64,000 nucleotides of DNA from Mycobacterium sp. (GCA_025965895.1 JAOPWC010000114.1:147483-211482), one strand, 5' to 3'. Shown: positions 50,895 through 59,431, counted from the stretch's first letter. The notes: generated by a model not told the origin, from the letters alone. Translations and numbers: made by a program.

Positions 50895-51361
50895 CGCTTT
50901 CTTCTTTCTGCGCGGTAGTCGCTCCACCGCTGCAGCAACTCGTCGCGGTAGTCCCTTGCGGAGAACTCGCAGAAGTCCCGGAAGTCCTCGAGCCGCTCGC
51001 GCTGCTCGGTGCGCGTCTTGTCCAGCAGCGATAGCCCGAAGTCCGCGGCGTCGATACCGAACTTCATCCGCGACAGCTGCGCGCTGAGCACACTGCTGAA
51101 GCCGCCTGGGGTGACCCTGTACAGATGTTGGCGGGTCGAGCCCGGCAACCGCTCGATCAGCCCGCCTTCCTGGAGCTGTCTGGCGACGGTACTGACCGAG
51201 GCCTTGCTGACCGACAGTGTCTGCGCCAACTCGGTCAGCGACTGCTGAGGCGGGTCGCTGATCAGCAGCCAGCCGTATACCCGCCCCATGGTGCGTGACC
51301 CGCCGAGCATGTCCATGAACAACCCGAGCCGGTCGACGAACGCGGCCTCTTCTGGCGACAT
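50891..51361 (-). CDS. MarR/GbsR-like winged-helix regulator
   Basis: A 156-residue winged-helix regulator. ATG 51361 is used; a longer frame to 51586 enters the divergent acyl-CoA dehydrogenase gene. The HTH is seen as SLTELAQTLSVSKASVSTVA with RQLQEGGLIERL, and the C-terminus is a long helical dimerisation stretch. It forms a coupled pair (ATGA overlap) with the decayed methyltransferase. It may regulate itself and the divergent fadE via the repeat at 51391-51408. Confidence 0.8.
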   Translation of the reverse strand: MSPEEAAFVDRLGLFMDMLGGSRTMGRVYGWLLISDPPQQSLTELAQTLSVSKASVSTVARQLQEGGLIERLPGSTRQHLYRVTPGGFSSVLSAQLSRMKFGIDAADFGLSLLDKTRTEQRERLEDFRDFCEFSARDYRDELLQRWSDYRAERRKR

Positions 51362-51390
51362 GCAACCCTTCCGCACGGTACGTTCAGTAC

Positions 51391-51408
51391 AAACTAAACA
51401 AACTAAAC
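51391..51408. promoter_or_regulatory. Direct repeat in the divergent promoter region
   Basis: AAACTAAAC occurs twice back to back between the MarR-like gene and the divergent acyl-CoA dehydrogenase gene, 29 bases upstream of the regulator start. Such a run is unusual in this GC-rich DNA and could be a binding site of that regulator. Confidence 0.35.
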
Positions 51409-51487
51409 GCCGCCGCCACGGCTCAAAACCAGGGACAGATCGCGGCGATCTTCGCGATCTGCCCGCAGTGTCGGCGAAGATGGTGGG

Positions 51488-53284
51488 GTGAAATCCACCC
51501 TGCTGTCGCGGCGCGATCTCGACTTTCTGCTCTACGAATGGCTGCGCATCGACGAGCTGACGAAACGTGAGCGGTTCGCCGAACACTCACGAGAAACCTT
51601 CGACGGGGTCCTTGATCTGTGCGAGCAGTTGGCCACCCGATACTTCGCGCCGCACAACAAGAAGAGCGACGCGAACGAACCGAGCTTCGACGGGGAAAGG
51701 GTCACCGTCATCGGTGAGGTCAAGGAGGCATGGGACGCGTTCGTCCATGCCGACCTGATGGGCATGGCGATGGAGGCGGGCCTCGGTGGCGCCCAGTTGC
51801 CTACCACCGTCGCGGAAGCGGCCTTCGCCTGGTTCTCCGCGGCCAACGTCAGCACCACGGGTTACCTCATGTTGACGATGGCCAACGCCAACCTGCTGGC
51901 CAAGTTCGGCACGGAGGAGCAGGTCGACGCGTACCTCAAGCCGATGCTGACCGGCCGGTTCTCCGGGACGATGGCCCTGTCGGAAACCCAGGCGGGCTCG
52001 TCGCTTGCTGACATCCTCACCCGCGCCGAGCCACAGGACGACGGCACCTATCGGCTCTTCGGATCCAAGATGTGGATCTCGGGGGCGGAGCACGAACTGA
52101 CCGACAACATCGTCAATCTCGTGCTCGCCAAGATCCCCGGTGGACCGCCGGGCACGAAGGGCATCTCGCTGTTGATCGTGCCGAAGTTCCTCGTCAACAC
52201 CGACGGCTCGGTGGGTGAGCGCAACGACGTTGTGCTGGCCGGGCTGAACCACAAGATGGGCCAGCGGGGCATCACCAACACGGTGCTCAACTTCGGCGAG
52301 GGAAAGTTCTCGCCCGGCGGAAAGCCCGGCGCGGTGGGCTATCTGGTCGGCGGGCCGCACCGGGGGCTGGCCTACATGTTCACCATGATGAACGAGGCGC
52401 GCCTCGGCGTCGGGATGGGCGCGGTGTCGCTGGGCTACACCGGCTACCTCAAGTCGCTCGAGTACGCGCGGGAACGACCGCAGGGCCGTCCGGTTCTGGC
52501 CAAGGATCCGTCGGCGCCGCAGGTACCGATCATCGAACACCCCGACGTCAAGCGGATGCTGTTGGCGCAGAAGGCCTATGTCGAGGGCGGGATGGCGTTG
52601 CTGCTCTACTGTGCGAAGCTCGTCGACCTCCAGCACAGCGCCGAGTCCGACGAGGAACGGGATTCGATCGGCCTGCTGCTTGACATCCTGACGCCGGTCG
52701 GCAAGAGCTGGCCGTCGCAATGGTGCCTCGAAGCCAACAACCTGGCCATCCAGGTGCACGGCGGATACGGCTACACCCGCGAGTACGACGTCGAGCAGCA
52801 CTACCGTGACAATCGGCTCAACCCCATCCACGAGGGCACCCATGGCATCCAGAGCCTTGACCTGTTGGGCCGCAAGGTGACCCAGCGCAACGGCGCCAGC
52901 CTGGCCGCGCTCGGTACGGCTGTGGCCCAGACGATCGCGACGGCCAATGCCGCCGGCGGGGAGACGGCCGAGCTGGCCGCACAGCTCGATTCGACGTGGC
53001 AGCGCCTCGTCGGCGTGACCACCGCGATGTTCGGCTCTGGCGATGTCGAGGCCGCGCTCGCCAACAGTGCGATCTACCTCGAAGCCTTCGGGCACATCGT
53101 CGTCGCCTGGATGTGGCTGGAACAGCTGGTGGCCGGCAACGGCCGGGCCGGCGACTTCTACGACGGTAAGCGACAGGCCGCGCGCTTCTTCTTCCGCTAC
53201 GAATTGCCCAAGACCGCACCGCAACTCGACCTGTTGGCAAGCCTGGACCGCACCACGCTCGAGATGCGAGACCCCTGGTTCTAG
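51488..53284 (+). CDS. Large acyl-CoA dehydrogenase (FadE5-type, four-domain)
   Basis: A 598-residue acyl-CoA dehydrogenase of the long form, with N-terminal and middle ACAD domains (ALSETQAGSSLADI, SKMWISGAEHEL), the C-terminal helical domain and an extra C-terminal extension of about 130 residues. The catalytic glutamate is in NPIHEGTHGIQSLDLLGRKV. It dehydrogenates long-chain acyl-CoAs with FAD in beta-oxidation. Start GTG 51488 sits after a purine-rich GGTGGG. It is divergent from a MarR-like regulator, which may control it. Confidence 0.92.
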   Translation: MKSTLLSRRDLDFLLYEWLRIDELTKRERFAEHSRETFDGVLDLCEQLATRYFAPHNKKSDANEPSFDGERVTVIGEVKEAWDAFVHADLMGMAMEAGLGGAQLPTTVAEAAFAWFSAANVSTTGYLMLTMANANLLAKFGTEEQVDAYLKPMLTGRFSGTMALSETQAGSSLADILTRAEPQDDGTYRLFGSKMWISGAEHELTDNIVNLVLAKIPGGPPGTKGISLLIVPKFLVNTDGSVGERNDVVLAGLNHKMGQRGITNTVLNFGEGKFSPGGKPGAVGYLVGGPHRGLAYMFTMMNEARLGVGMGAVSLGYTGYLKSLEYARERPQGRPVLAKDPSAPQVPIIEHPDVKRMLLAQKAYVEGGMALLLYCAKLVDLQHSAESDEERDSIGLLLDILTPVGKSWPSQWCLEANNLAIQVHGGYGYTREYDVEQHYRDNRLNPIHEGTHGIQSLDLLGRKVTQRNGASLAALGTAVAQTIATANAAGGETAELAAQLDSTWQRLVGVTTAMFGSGDVEAALANSAIYLEAFGHIVVAWMWLEQLVAGNGRAGDFYDGKRQAARFFFRYELPKTAPQLDLLASLDRTTLEMRDPWF

Positions 53285-53451
53285 TGCCGTTTCAACGCGC
53301 GTTGGCGTGGTTCACGTGGACACCGGCGGCCGTTCTCGGCTGAGCGCGGCGAGTAGCGGCCCAAGGTCGACAACAACACGCGCATATCGCTGGCCCCCTT
53401 TCCGCAGGTTGTGGCGTCGGCCAGGTTGAAGGAAAGGGGTGGATGCTGCCC

Positions 53452-54558
53452 CTAAGCGAAGGTGATGAGCTGCCGGACCGCGTGCCCGTCCGCCAATTGA
53501 TCCATGCCGCTGTTGATCTCGTCGAGGGTGATCGTCGACGACACCAGCGACTCGACGGGCAACCGGCCTGCCCGCCACAGCCCGACGAAGTGCGGGATGT
53601 CGTGTGACGGCACGGCCGATCCGAGATAGCTGCCGATCAACGATCGGCCTTCGGCAACAAAGCCCAACGGCGACAAACTGATTCGCGCATCGGGTGACGG
53701 GAGACCGACGGTCACGGTCCGGCCGCCGGGTGCGGTGAGGTCGATCGCGGTCTGCACGGCGAGCGGGTGGCCGACGGCCTCGATCACCACGGCGGCCTTG
53801 AGTCCGCGTTCGCGCGCCTCGTCGGGCGTGTACGCCTCGTGCACGCCCATGGACCGCGCCAGGTCGAGTTTGTCGGCGAGCTGGTCGACGCCGATGACCG
53901 CGACGTCGTGGTGCGCAAGCGCGGTGATCACCGCGGCCATGCCGACGCCCCCGAGCCCCACGACCACGACGGTTTGGCCGGGTTGCGGCCGTCCGGCGTT
54001 GATTACGGCCCCGCCACCGGTGAGTACCGCGCAGCCGAGCAGCGACGCGACAACGGGCGGCACGTCTGCGGGCACCGGTACGACCGAGCGTCGGTCGACG
54101 ACGGCGTACGTCGCGAAGCCGGAGACCCCGAGGTGGTGGTTGACGGGTTGGCCGTTGCGCGACAGCCGCCGTTCGCCTGCCATCAGCGTGCCTGCGCCGT
54201 TGGCGGCGCTGCCGGGTTCGCACGGCGTGAGGCCGTTGGTTGCGCAGGCGGGGCAGTGGCCGCACCTTGGCAGAAACGTCATGACGATGCGCTGTCCGGC
54301 TGGCATGTCCGGCACGGCGGAGCCGGCCTGTTCGACGATCCCCGCTGCCTCGTGCCCGAGCAGCATCGGCACCGGGCGTACCCGGCTGCCGTCGACCACC
54401 GACAGATCGGAGTGGCAGAGGCCGGCGGTCTCGATGCGGACCAGAAGTTCTGAGTCGCCGGGCGGCGCCAGGTCGAGATCGCCGACGGAAAGCGGTCGCG
54501 ATTCGGCGTAGGGCCGGGGCCGACCGATCTGTTCGAGCACGGCGCCGCGGATCCTCAT
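53452..54558 (-). CDS. adhE1: Zinc alcohol dehydrogenase AdhE1-like (Rv0162c)
   Basis: A 368-residue zinc-dependent medium-chain dehydrogenase. Catalytic zinc ligands GLCHSD and LGHEAAGIV, structural cysteines CGHCPACATNGLTPC and the nucleotide motif VVVGLGGVGMAA are all present. It oxidises alcohols with NAD+ or mycothiol/MNO-type cofactors; the actual substrate is unknown. The start is ATG 54558, giving the same N-terminus as the paralogue at 47629. The position before Rv0163-TB18.5-mce1R corresponds to adhE1 in M. tuberculosis. Confidence 0.92.
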   Translation of the reverse strand: MRIRGAVLEQIGRPRPYAESRPLSVGDLDLAPPGDSELLVRIETAGLCHSDLSVVDGSRVRPVPMLLGHEAAGIVEQAGSAVPDMPAGQRIVMTFLPRCGHCPACATNGLTPCEPGSAANGAGTLMAGERRLSRNGQPVNHHLGVSGFATYAVVDRRSVVPVPADVPPVVASLLGCAVLTGGGAVINAGRPQPGQTVVVVGLGGVGMAAVITALAHHDVAVIGVDQLADKLDLARSMGVHEAYTPDEARERGLKAAVVIEAVGHPLAVQTAIDLTAPGGRTVTVGLPSPDARISLSPLGFVAEGRSLIGSYLGSAVPSHDIPHFVGLWRAGRLPVESLVSSTITLDEINSGMDQLADGHAVRQLITFA

Positions 54559-54593
54559 GATGACCAGCCTGCCGTGACTGGGACACTGCTGCC

Positions 54594-55031
54594 ATGACAA
54601 GCGAGCAATCGCTCACCGGCCGCGACTTCCCGGTGCACTGGCCGGTGCACACCCGATGGACCGACAACGACATGTTCGGCCACCTCAACAACGCGGTGTA
54701 CTACGCGCTGTTCGACACCGCGATCAATGCATGGATCAACACCAGCTGCGGAATCGACCCGCTGACTGTGTCGTGGCTTGGGGTGGTCGCCGAGTCGGGA
54801 TGCAAGTACCTGTCGGAGTTGAAGTTTCCCGACCCACTTGTCGTCGGATTGGCGGTGACCCGGCTGGGCAACAGCAGCGTCACGTACCGGCTGGCGATTT
54901 TCAAGGAGCCCGCCGAGGCCGTCGCCGCGGTCGGCCACTGGGTGCATGTCTACGTCGACCGCACCAGCCGACGGCCCGTGCCCATGCCCGACGCCATCCG
55001 CGCGCTGCTGGAAACGGCACGCGTGGAGTAG
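54594..55031 (+). CDS. Hotdog-fold thioesterase (Rv0163-like)
   Basis: A 145-residue 4HBT thioesterase with RWTDNDMFGHLNNAVYYALF and GVVAESGCKYLSELKFPDP. It probably hydrolyses acyl-CoA or a thioester intermediate. ATG 54594 begins 35 bases from the divergent adhE1 start. It is followed by the TB18.5-like gene on the same strand 16 bases later. The C-terminal RTSRRPVPMP tail is shared with its paralogue. No unusual features. Confidence 0.9.
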   Translation: MTSEQSLTGRDFPVHWPVHTRWTDNDMFGHLNNAVYYALFDTAINAWINTSCGIDPLTVSWLGVVAESGCKYLSELKFPDPLVVGLAVTRLGNSSVTYRLAIFKEPAEAVAAVGHWVHVYVDRTSRRPVPMPDAIRALLETARVE

Positions 55032-55047
55032 TCGATATGCTCGGCCG

Positions 55048-55491
55048 ATGCCGCTCGTGAGCAAGACCGTCGAGGTTGCGGCCTCCGCCGAATCGATCAT
55101 GGGGATCGTCGCCGACTTCGAGTCGTATCCGTTGTGGAACGACGAGATCAAGGGCTGCTGGGTGCTGGCCCGATACGAGGACGGCCGGCCCAGCCAGCTG
55201 CGCCTCGACGTCGTGGTCCAGGGCCAGGCGGGCACGTTCATCACCGCGGTCTACTACCCCGGCGAGAGCCAGATCTACACCGTGCTGCAGCAGGGTGATC
55301 ACTTCGAGAAGCAGGAACAGAAGTTCTCGGTGGTGTCCATCGGGGCGACCTCTTTGCTGACGGTCGATCTGGACGTCGAGACCAAGCTGCCCTTTCCCAA
55401 ACCGATGGTGAAGAAGGCGATCGGCGACACCCTGGATTATCTGGCCGGCAATCTCAAGACCCGCGCCGAGCAGCTGGCAGCCAGCCCGTAG
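55048..55491 (+). CDS. SRPBCC-domain protein, TB18.5-like (Rv0164)
   Basis: A 147-residue START/Bet v 1-type (SRPBCC, polyketide-cyclase-like) protein. The fold is seen as SKTVEVAASAESIMGIVADF (strand and helix), ESYPLWNDEIKGC and the long C-terminal helix (MVKKAIGDTLDYLAGNLKTR). These bind hydrophobic ligands in a deep pocket; the M. tuberculosis counterpart is a secreted antigen. ATG 55048 is used. It ends only three bases before the stop of the convergent hypothetical gene. Confidence 0.88.
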   Translation: MPLVSKTVEVAASAESIMGIVADFESYPLWNDEIKGCWVLARYEDGRPSQLRLDVVVQGQAGTFITAVYYPGESQIYTVLQQGDHFEKQEQKFSVVSIGATSLLTVDLDVETKLPFPKPMVKKAIGDTLDYLAGNLKTRAEQLAASP

Positions 55492-55494
55492 CTC

Positions 55495-55815
55495 TCACGC
55501 GCCGAGGTACTCGTCGTGGCGACCCGCCGCAGCTTCTGCGCGCAGCGCCATTACGCGGTTATGGATGTGTTGCTCAGTCGAGCGCGGCATCGAGCCGGGA
55601 CCGTAGAGACCGCGGCGAAGTCGACGGGCTCGGCCGCACCGGATTTCCCAGCGCAATGCGTCTGACACTGCCTTCGAGGCCCGGTCGGCGAACCCGAAAC
55701 CCTGGTATTCCAACGTTTCGATCAGCGACGGGATGGTCGCCTGGCCATGCAGGGCCAGGTTGATGGTGAGCACATAGCGGAGTTCGATCCCTCGTAGGAT
55801 CCGCGGGTTGGTCAT
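55495..55815 (-). CDS. Hypothetical protein with winged-helix character
   Basis: A 106-residue protein starting at ATG 55815, which follows a purine-rich GGCAGG. The sequence RYVLTINLALHGQATIPSLI, then ASKAVSDALRWEIRCGRARR and RRGLYGPG, resembles a small winged-helix domain with a basic wing, conserved among mycobacteria as far as I recall. Conclusion on DNA binding is inference. It converges with the TB18.5-like gene and is 75 bases from the large inverted repeat at 55891-55939. Confidence 0.68.
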   Translation of the reverse strand: MTNPRILRGIELRYVLTINLALHGQATIPSLIETLEYQGFGFADRASKAVSDALRWEIRCGRARRLRRGLYGPGSMPRSTEQHIHNRVMALRAEAAAGRHDEYLGA

Positions 55816-55890
55816 TGGGTGACCGTGGCAGGGACCGACGACATGAATCCGGTCGTCGCGGGTCGACGGCGGCCCGCCTGTGGATTGTTT

Positions 55891-55939
55891 CTTCTGCCAA
55901 CCTCGGAGCGACAAAATGTCGCTCCGAGGTTGGCAGAAG
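55891..55939. repeat. Perfect 23-base inverted repeat with AAA loop
   Basis: Arms at 55891-55913 and 55917-55939 are exact reverse complements with a three-base AAA loop. It lies between the mce1R stop (55975) and the start of the next minus-strand gene, so it could end mce1R transcription. No U-run follows. The perfect symmetry also resembles small mobile palindromic elements. Confidence 0.8.
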
Positions 55940-55974
55940 GCGCCACGTGGTTGGCCGCGGCGCAACTCGCAGCG

Positions 55975-56667
55975 TCAGGTCCACAGCCCGATCTCGTCGA
56001 GCCGGCCGACCAATCGCTGCGCGGCATCGCTGAACTCGCCATTGGTGAGCCGGACGACGGTGTCGACATCGTGGCGGCGCAACGCCGCGATCAGCTCCCG
56101 GTGGCCGGCCACCGCGGCGGCACCCCACGCCGCGTCGCTCGCATAGATCTGTCCCGGCAGATACCGCACGACGTGCAGCAGGAACCAGGCGAGCTTGATC
56201 CGGCCCGTTGCACGGTTGAACGTCCGATGGAACGCGAACTCCGCCGTCACGACCTCCTCGGGATCGCCGCGATCAACGGCCGCGGCAAGGCCATCGTTGA
56301 GCCGTTCCAGCTCCTCGATTTCCGTGTCGGTGATCCGCTCGGCGGCCGTCGTGGCGAGCTCCTTGGCGATCGTGGCCTGCAGCCAGAAGATGTCCTCGAT
56401 GTCGCCGCGCGTCAGCGGCACCACCACATGCCCGCGATGCGGCTCGAGCTGCACCATGCCCTCGCCCCGCAGGGTGCGCAGCGCCTCACGCACCGGCGTG
56501 ATGCTGACCCCAAGCGCCCCGGCCGTCTCGTCGAGCCGGATGAATGTCCCCGGCCGCAGCGTGCCCGTCATGATGTCGGTGCGCAGACGGGCGGCGACCT
56601 CGTCGGAGAGCTGCTCGCGACGTACCGCCTGGCGCCGGTGGGGGCGGGGTCTGGCGGGTGCGTTCAT
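55975..56667 (-). CDS. mce1R: GntR/FadR-family regulator Mce1R-like (Rv0165c)
   Basis: A 230-residue FadR-subfamily GntR regulator. The winged helix occupies about residues 15-80 (QLSDEVAARLRTDIMTGTLR, VSITPVREALRTLRGEGMV) and the FCD-type sensor domain follows, with ligand residues in EFAFHRTFNRATGR and GHRELIAALRRHDVD. In M. tuberculosis it represses the mce1 operon. ATG 56667 is chosen; the frame open to 56751 runs into the operator region. Divergent from fadD5, with a perfect palindrome at 56743-56752 between them. Confidence 0.92.
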   Translation of the reverse strand: MNAPARPRPHRRQAVRREQLSDEVAARLRTDIMTGTLRPGTFIRLDETAGALGVSITPVREALRTLRGEGMVQLEPHRGHVVVPLTRGDIEDIFWLQATIAKELATTAAERITDTEIEELERLNDGLAAAVDRGDPEEVVTAEFAFHRTFNRATGRIKLAWFLLHVVRYLPGQIYASDAAWGAAAVAGHRELIAALRRHDVDTVVRLTNGEFSDAAQRLVGRLDEIGLWT

Positions 56668-56742
56668 GATTCTCTCCGGCCTGTCTGGCGTGGGGTTGTC
56701 CCCGAGCCGCCGAGGCCATAGTGTGACCGGGGCAACACAATG

Positions 56743-56752
56743 TTTGATCAAA
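56743..56752. promoter_or_regulatory. Candidate Mce1R operator
   Basis: TTTGATCAAA is a perfect 10-base palindrome between mce1R and fadD5, about 40 bases before the fadD5 start. FadR-type regulators favour AT-rich palindromes of this size. It is the only clear palindrome in the 124-base divergent region. Confidence 0.5.
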
Positions 56753-56791
56753 TATCAGCGCCGCGCAACCCAGCCGATGGAGCACTAGCCG

Positions 56792-58420
56792 TTGACCGAG
56801 CCGTCACCCACCGAGCAGCCGCATCTCGCGCGCAGGCAGAACTGGACCAACCAGCTCGCACGGCACGCATTGATGCAGCCCAACGCCACGGCGCTGCGGT
56901 TCCTTGGTCACACGACGACATGGGCTGAGCTCGAAGTGCGGGTGACCGCACTGGCAGGCGCGCTGAGCCGGCGCGGTGTCGGCTCCGGCGACCGCGTGCT
57001 GATCCTCATGCTCAACCGCACAGAGTTCCTCGAATCGTTCCTCGCGGCCAACAAGCTCGGCGCCATCGCCGTGCCTGTCAACTTCAGGATGACCCCGCCC
57101 GAGATCGCGTTCCTGGTGAGCGACTGCCAGGCCCATGTAGTGGTCACCGAAGCCGTGCTGGCCAAGGTGGCCACCGCCGTGCGTGGCATCGACCCGACCC
57201 TTCAGACCGTCATCGTCGCCGGCGGCGGCACCGACGACGAGGCCATCGGCTACGACGACCTGATCGCGGAGCCAGGCGACGCGCCGCAGTCGGTGGACAT
57301 CCCCAACGACTCGCCTGCGCTGATCATGTACACCTCCGGTACCACCGGCAGGCCCAAGGGCGCTGTGCTCACCCACACCAACCTCGCCGGCCAGGCGATG
57401 ACCAACCTGTTCACGATCGGCGCCGACATCAACCGAGACGTTGGGTTCATCGGGGTCCCGCTGTTCCACATCGCCGGCGTGGCCAACACGATCACCCCGC
57501 TACAGCTCGGCCTGCCGACCGTCATCTATCCCCTTGGGGCATTCGACCCCGGTGAGCTGCTCGACGTGCTCGAGGCCGAGCAGGTGACCTCTATGTTCCT
57601 GGTGCCCGCGCAATGGCAGGCGGTATGCGCCGAGCAACGTGTCAATCCCCGGAAACTGCAGCTGCGGGTGCTGTCGTGGGGTGCCGCGCCCGCGTCGGAC
57701 ACACTGCTGCGCGACATGTTCGAGACCTTCCCCGGCACCCAGATCTACGCCGCGTTCGGACAGACCGAAATGTCGCCAGTCACCTGTATGTTGTTGGCGC
57801 AGGACGCAATTCGTAAGCTCGGGTCGGTCGGCAAGGTGATCCCGACGGTAGCCGCCAGGGTCGTCGACGAGGGTATGAACGATGTCCCCGTCGGCCAGGT
57901 CGGCGAGATCGTCTATCGGGCCCCTACGCTGATGGCCGGCTATTGGAACAACCCGAAGGCCACCGCAGAGGCGTTCGCAGGCGGTTGGTTTCACTCAGGC
58001 GACCTGGTGCGTCAGGACGAGGAGGGCTACGTCTGGGTCGTCGACCGCAAGAAGGACATGATCATCTCCGGTGGCGAGAACATCTACTGCGCCGAGGTCG
58101 AGAACGCCCTGGCCGGCCACCCCGCCATCGTCGAGGTGGCGGTGATCGGGCGCCCTGACGAGAAGTGGGGCGAGGTTGCGGTTGCGGTCGCTGCCGTGCA
58201 CGCCGATCTTGACCTCGATGACCTCGACCAATTCCTCACCGAACGGCTCGCACGGTACAAACATCCGAAGGCGCTGGAGATCGTCGACGCACTGCCGCGC
58301 AATCCGGCTGGCAAAGTACTGAAAACGGAACTGCGTGCGCGATTTGGCGTCGCGAAGTCGATTGACGCTGGCGAAAGATCCACTCCGCCAACGGTTTCTG
58401 CTGTGGCACAAGGTAATTAA
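56792..58420 (+). CDS. fadD5: Fatty-acid-CoA ligase FadD5-like, first gene of the mce1 operon
   Basis: A 542-residue acyl-CoA synthetase starting at TTG 56792. The P-loop is MYTSGTTGRPKGAVLTH, later motifs are YAAFGQTEMSPVTC, GDLVRQDEEG and DRKKDMIISGGENIYCAEVE, and the catalytic lysine lies in NPAGKVLKTELRARFG. In M. tuberculosis FadD5 works with the Mce1 fatty-acid importer, activating imported or recycled mycolic/fatty acids. It is 124 bases from mce1R and 212 bases before yrbE1A. TTG is unusual but there is no better in-frame start. Confidence 0.93.
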   Translation: MTEPSPTEQPHLARRQNWTNQLARHALMQPNATALRFLGHTTTWAELEVRVTALAGALSRRGVGSGDRVLILMLNRTEFLESFLAANKLGAIAVPVNFRMTPPEIAFLVSDCQAHVVVTEAVLAKVATAVRGIDPTLQTVIVAGGGTDDEAIGYDDLIAEPGDAPQSVDIPNDSPALIMYTSGTTGRPKGAVLTHTNLAGQAMTNLFTIGADINRDVGFIGVPLFHIAGVANTITPLQLGLPTVIYPLGAFDPGELLDVLEAEQVTSMFLVPAQWQAVCAEQRVNPRKLQLRVLSWGAAPASDTLLRDMFETFPGTQIYAAFGQTEMSPVTCMLLAQDAIRKLGSVGKVIPTVAARVVDEGMNDVPVGQVGEIVYRAPTLMAGYWNNPKATAEAFAGGWFHSGDLVRQDEEGYVWVVDRKKDMIISGGENIYCAEVENALAGHPAIVEVAVIGRPDEKWGEVAVAVAAVHADLDLDDLDQFLTERLARYKHPKALEIVDALPRNPAGKVLKTELRARFGVAKSIDAGERSTPPTVSAVAQGN

Positions 58421-58573
58421 CGGCTGGGGGTGGGTTTGCTAACGGTTACAGAATCAATCCTGCCGATGCAGTGCACGGCGGGGATTTCATCGGGTACAGT
58501 CCTGTGGTCTGTCTTACTACCCGCAAGTAGGGAGACGGTGGTCACACACACCGGGTTGGGGCAAGGAGGGCGC

Positions 58574-58636
58574 GTGCGACAGGGGCTGCCGCTGCGCCAC
58601 GACAGTCGCCGTTTCGTCGTGGGAGTCCACCGATGA
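58574..58636 (+). CDS. Possible 20-residue leader ORF overlapping the yrbE1A start
   Basis: A GTG-initiated frame with AAGGAGG 7 bases upstream encodes 20 residues and stops at TGA 58634-58636, overlapping the yrbE1A ATG as ATGA. If translated, its termination would deliver ribosomes to yrbE1A. The product is basic with no recognisable domain. The remaining gap (58421-58573) probably holds a promoter. Confidence 0.35.
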   Translation: MRQGLPLRHDSRRFVVGVHR

Positions 58637-59430
58637 CCGCGTCGACCGGTGTGATCGGCTACGTCCGCGAACAGACCAGGCCGGCCCTCACGGCGGCCGG
58701 CGGCTTTGTCCGTTTGTGCGTGCTCACCGGCAAGGCCCTGTTCCGGCCGCCGTTCCAATGGCGCGAGTTCGTCCTGCAAAGCTGGTTCCTGATGCGGGTG
58801 GCGTTCCTGCCCACCCTGGCGGTCTCGATCCCGCTGACCGTGCTCCTGATCTTCACGCTGAACATCCTGCTTACCCAGTTCGGCGCCGCCGATATCTCGG
58901 GGTCGGGCGCCGCGATCGGTGCCGTCACCCAGCTGGGACCCCTGGTGACCGTGCTCGTGGTGGCCGGTGCCGGGTCGACGGCCATCTGCGCCGACCTCGG
59001 TGCACGCACCATCCGTGAGGAGATCGACGCGCTGGAGGTGCTCGGCATCGATCCGATCCACCGGCTTGTGGTGCCCCGCGTGGTCGCCTCGACGTTCGTG
59101 GCGGTGCTGCTCAACGGTGCGGTGATCACCATCGGCCTGGTGGGCGGCTTCATCTTCGGTGTGTATCTGCAGAACGTCTCGGCGGGCGCGTACGTCTCGA
59201 CGCTGACGCTGATCACCGGGCTGCCCGAGGTGGTGATCTCGATCATCAAGGCCGGAACGTTCGGCCTGATCGCCGGCCTGGTGGGCTGTTATCGCGGACT
59301 GACCGTGTCCGGCGGCGCCAAGGGCGTTGGCACCGCGGTCAACGAGACGCTGGTGCTCTGCGTGATCGCGCTGTTCGCGGTCAACGTGGTACTGACCACG
59401 ATCGGTGTCCGGTTCGGAACGGGGATCTGA
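58633..59430 (+). CDS. yrbE1A: YrbE1A, Mce1 permease subunit (MlaE-like)
   Basis: A 265-residue inner-membrane permease of the MlaE/YrbE family with five or six hydrophobic segments. Highly conserved mycobacterial sequence: PFQWREFVLQSWFLMRVAFL, GAVTQLGPLVTVLVVAGAGS and RTIREEIDALEVLGIDPIHR. The last carries the EExDALxVxGxxP motif that contacts the ATPase MceG. With YrbE1B it forms the permease of the Mce1 fatty-acid importer. ATG 58633. Ends two bases before the yrbE1B start region. Confidence 0.95.
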   Translation: MTASTGVIGYVREQTRPALTAAGGFVRLCVLTGKALFRPPFQWREFVLQSWFLMRVAFLPTLAVSIPLTVLLIFTLNILLTQFGAADISGSGAAIGAVTQLGPLVTVLVVAGAGSTAICADLGARTIREEIDALEVLGIDPIHRLVVPRVVASTFVAVLLNGAVITIGLVGGFIFGVYLQNVSAGAYVSTLTLITGLPEVVISIIKAGTFGLIAGLVGCYRGLTVSGGAKGVGTAVNETLVLCVIALFAVNVVLTTIGVRFGTGI

Positions 59431-59431
59431 C

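Noticed and set aside
51587..53224. 545-codon minus-strand open frame
   Set aside because: It lies entirely opposite the acyl-CoA dehydrogenase gene and has the typical composition of an antisense shadow.
53312..54691. Long minus-strand frame overlapping adhE1
   Set aside because: It is out of frame with the clear zinc-dehydrogenase motifs and is arginine-rich throughout.
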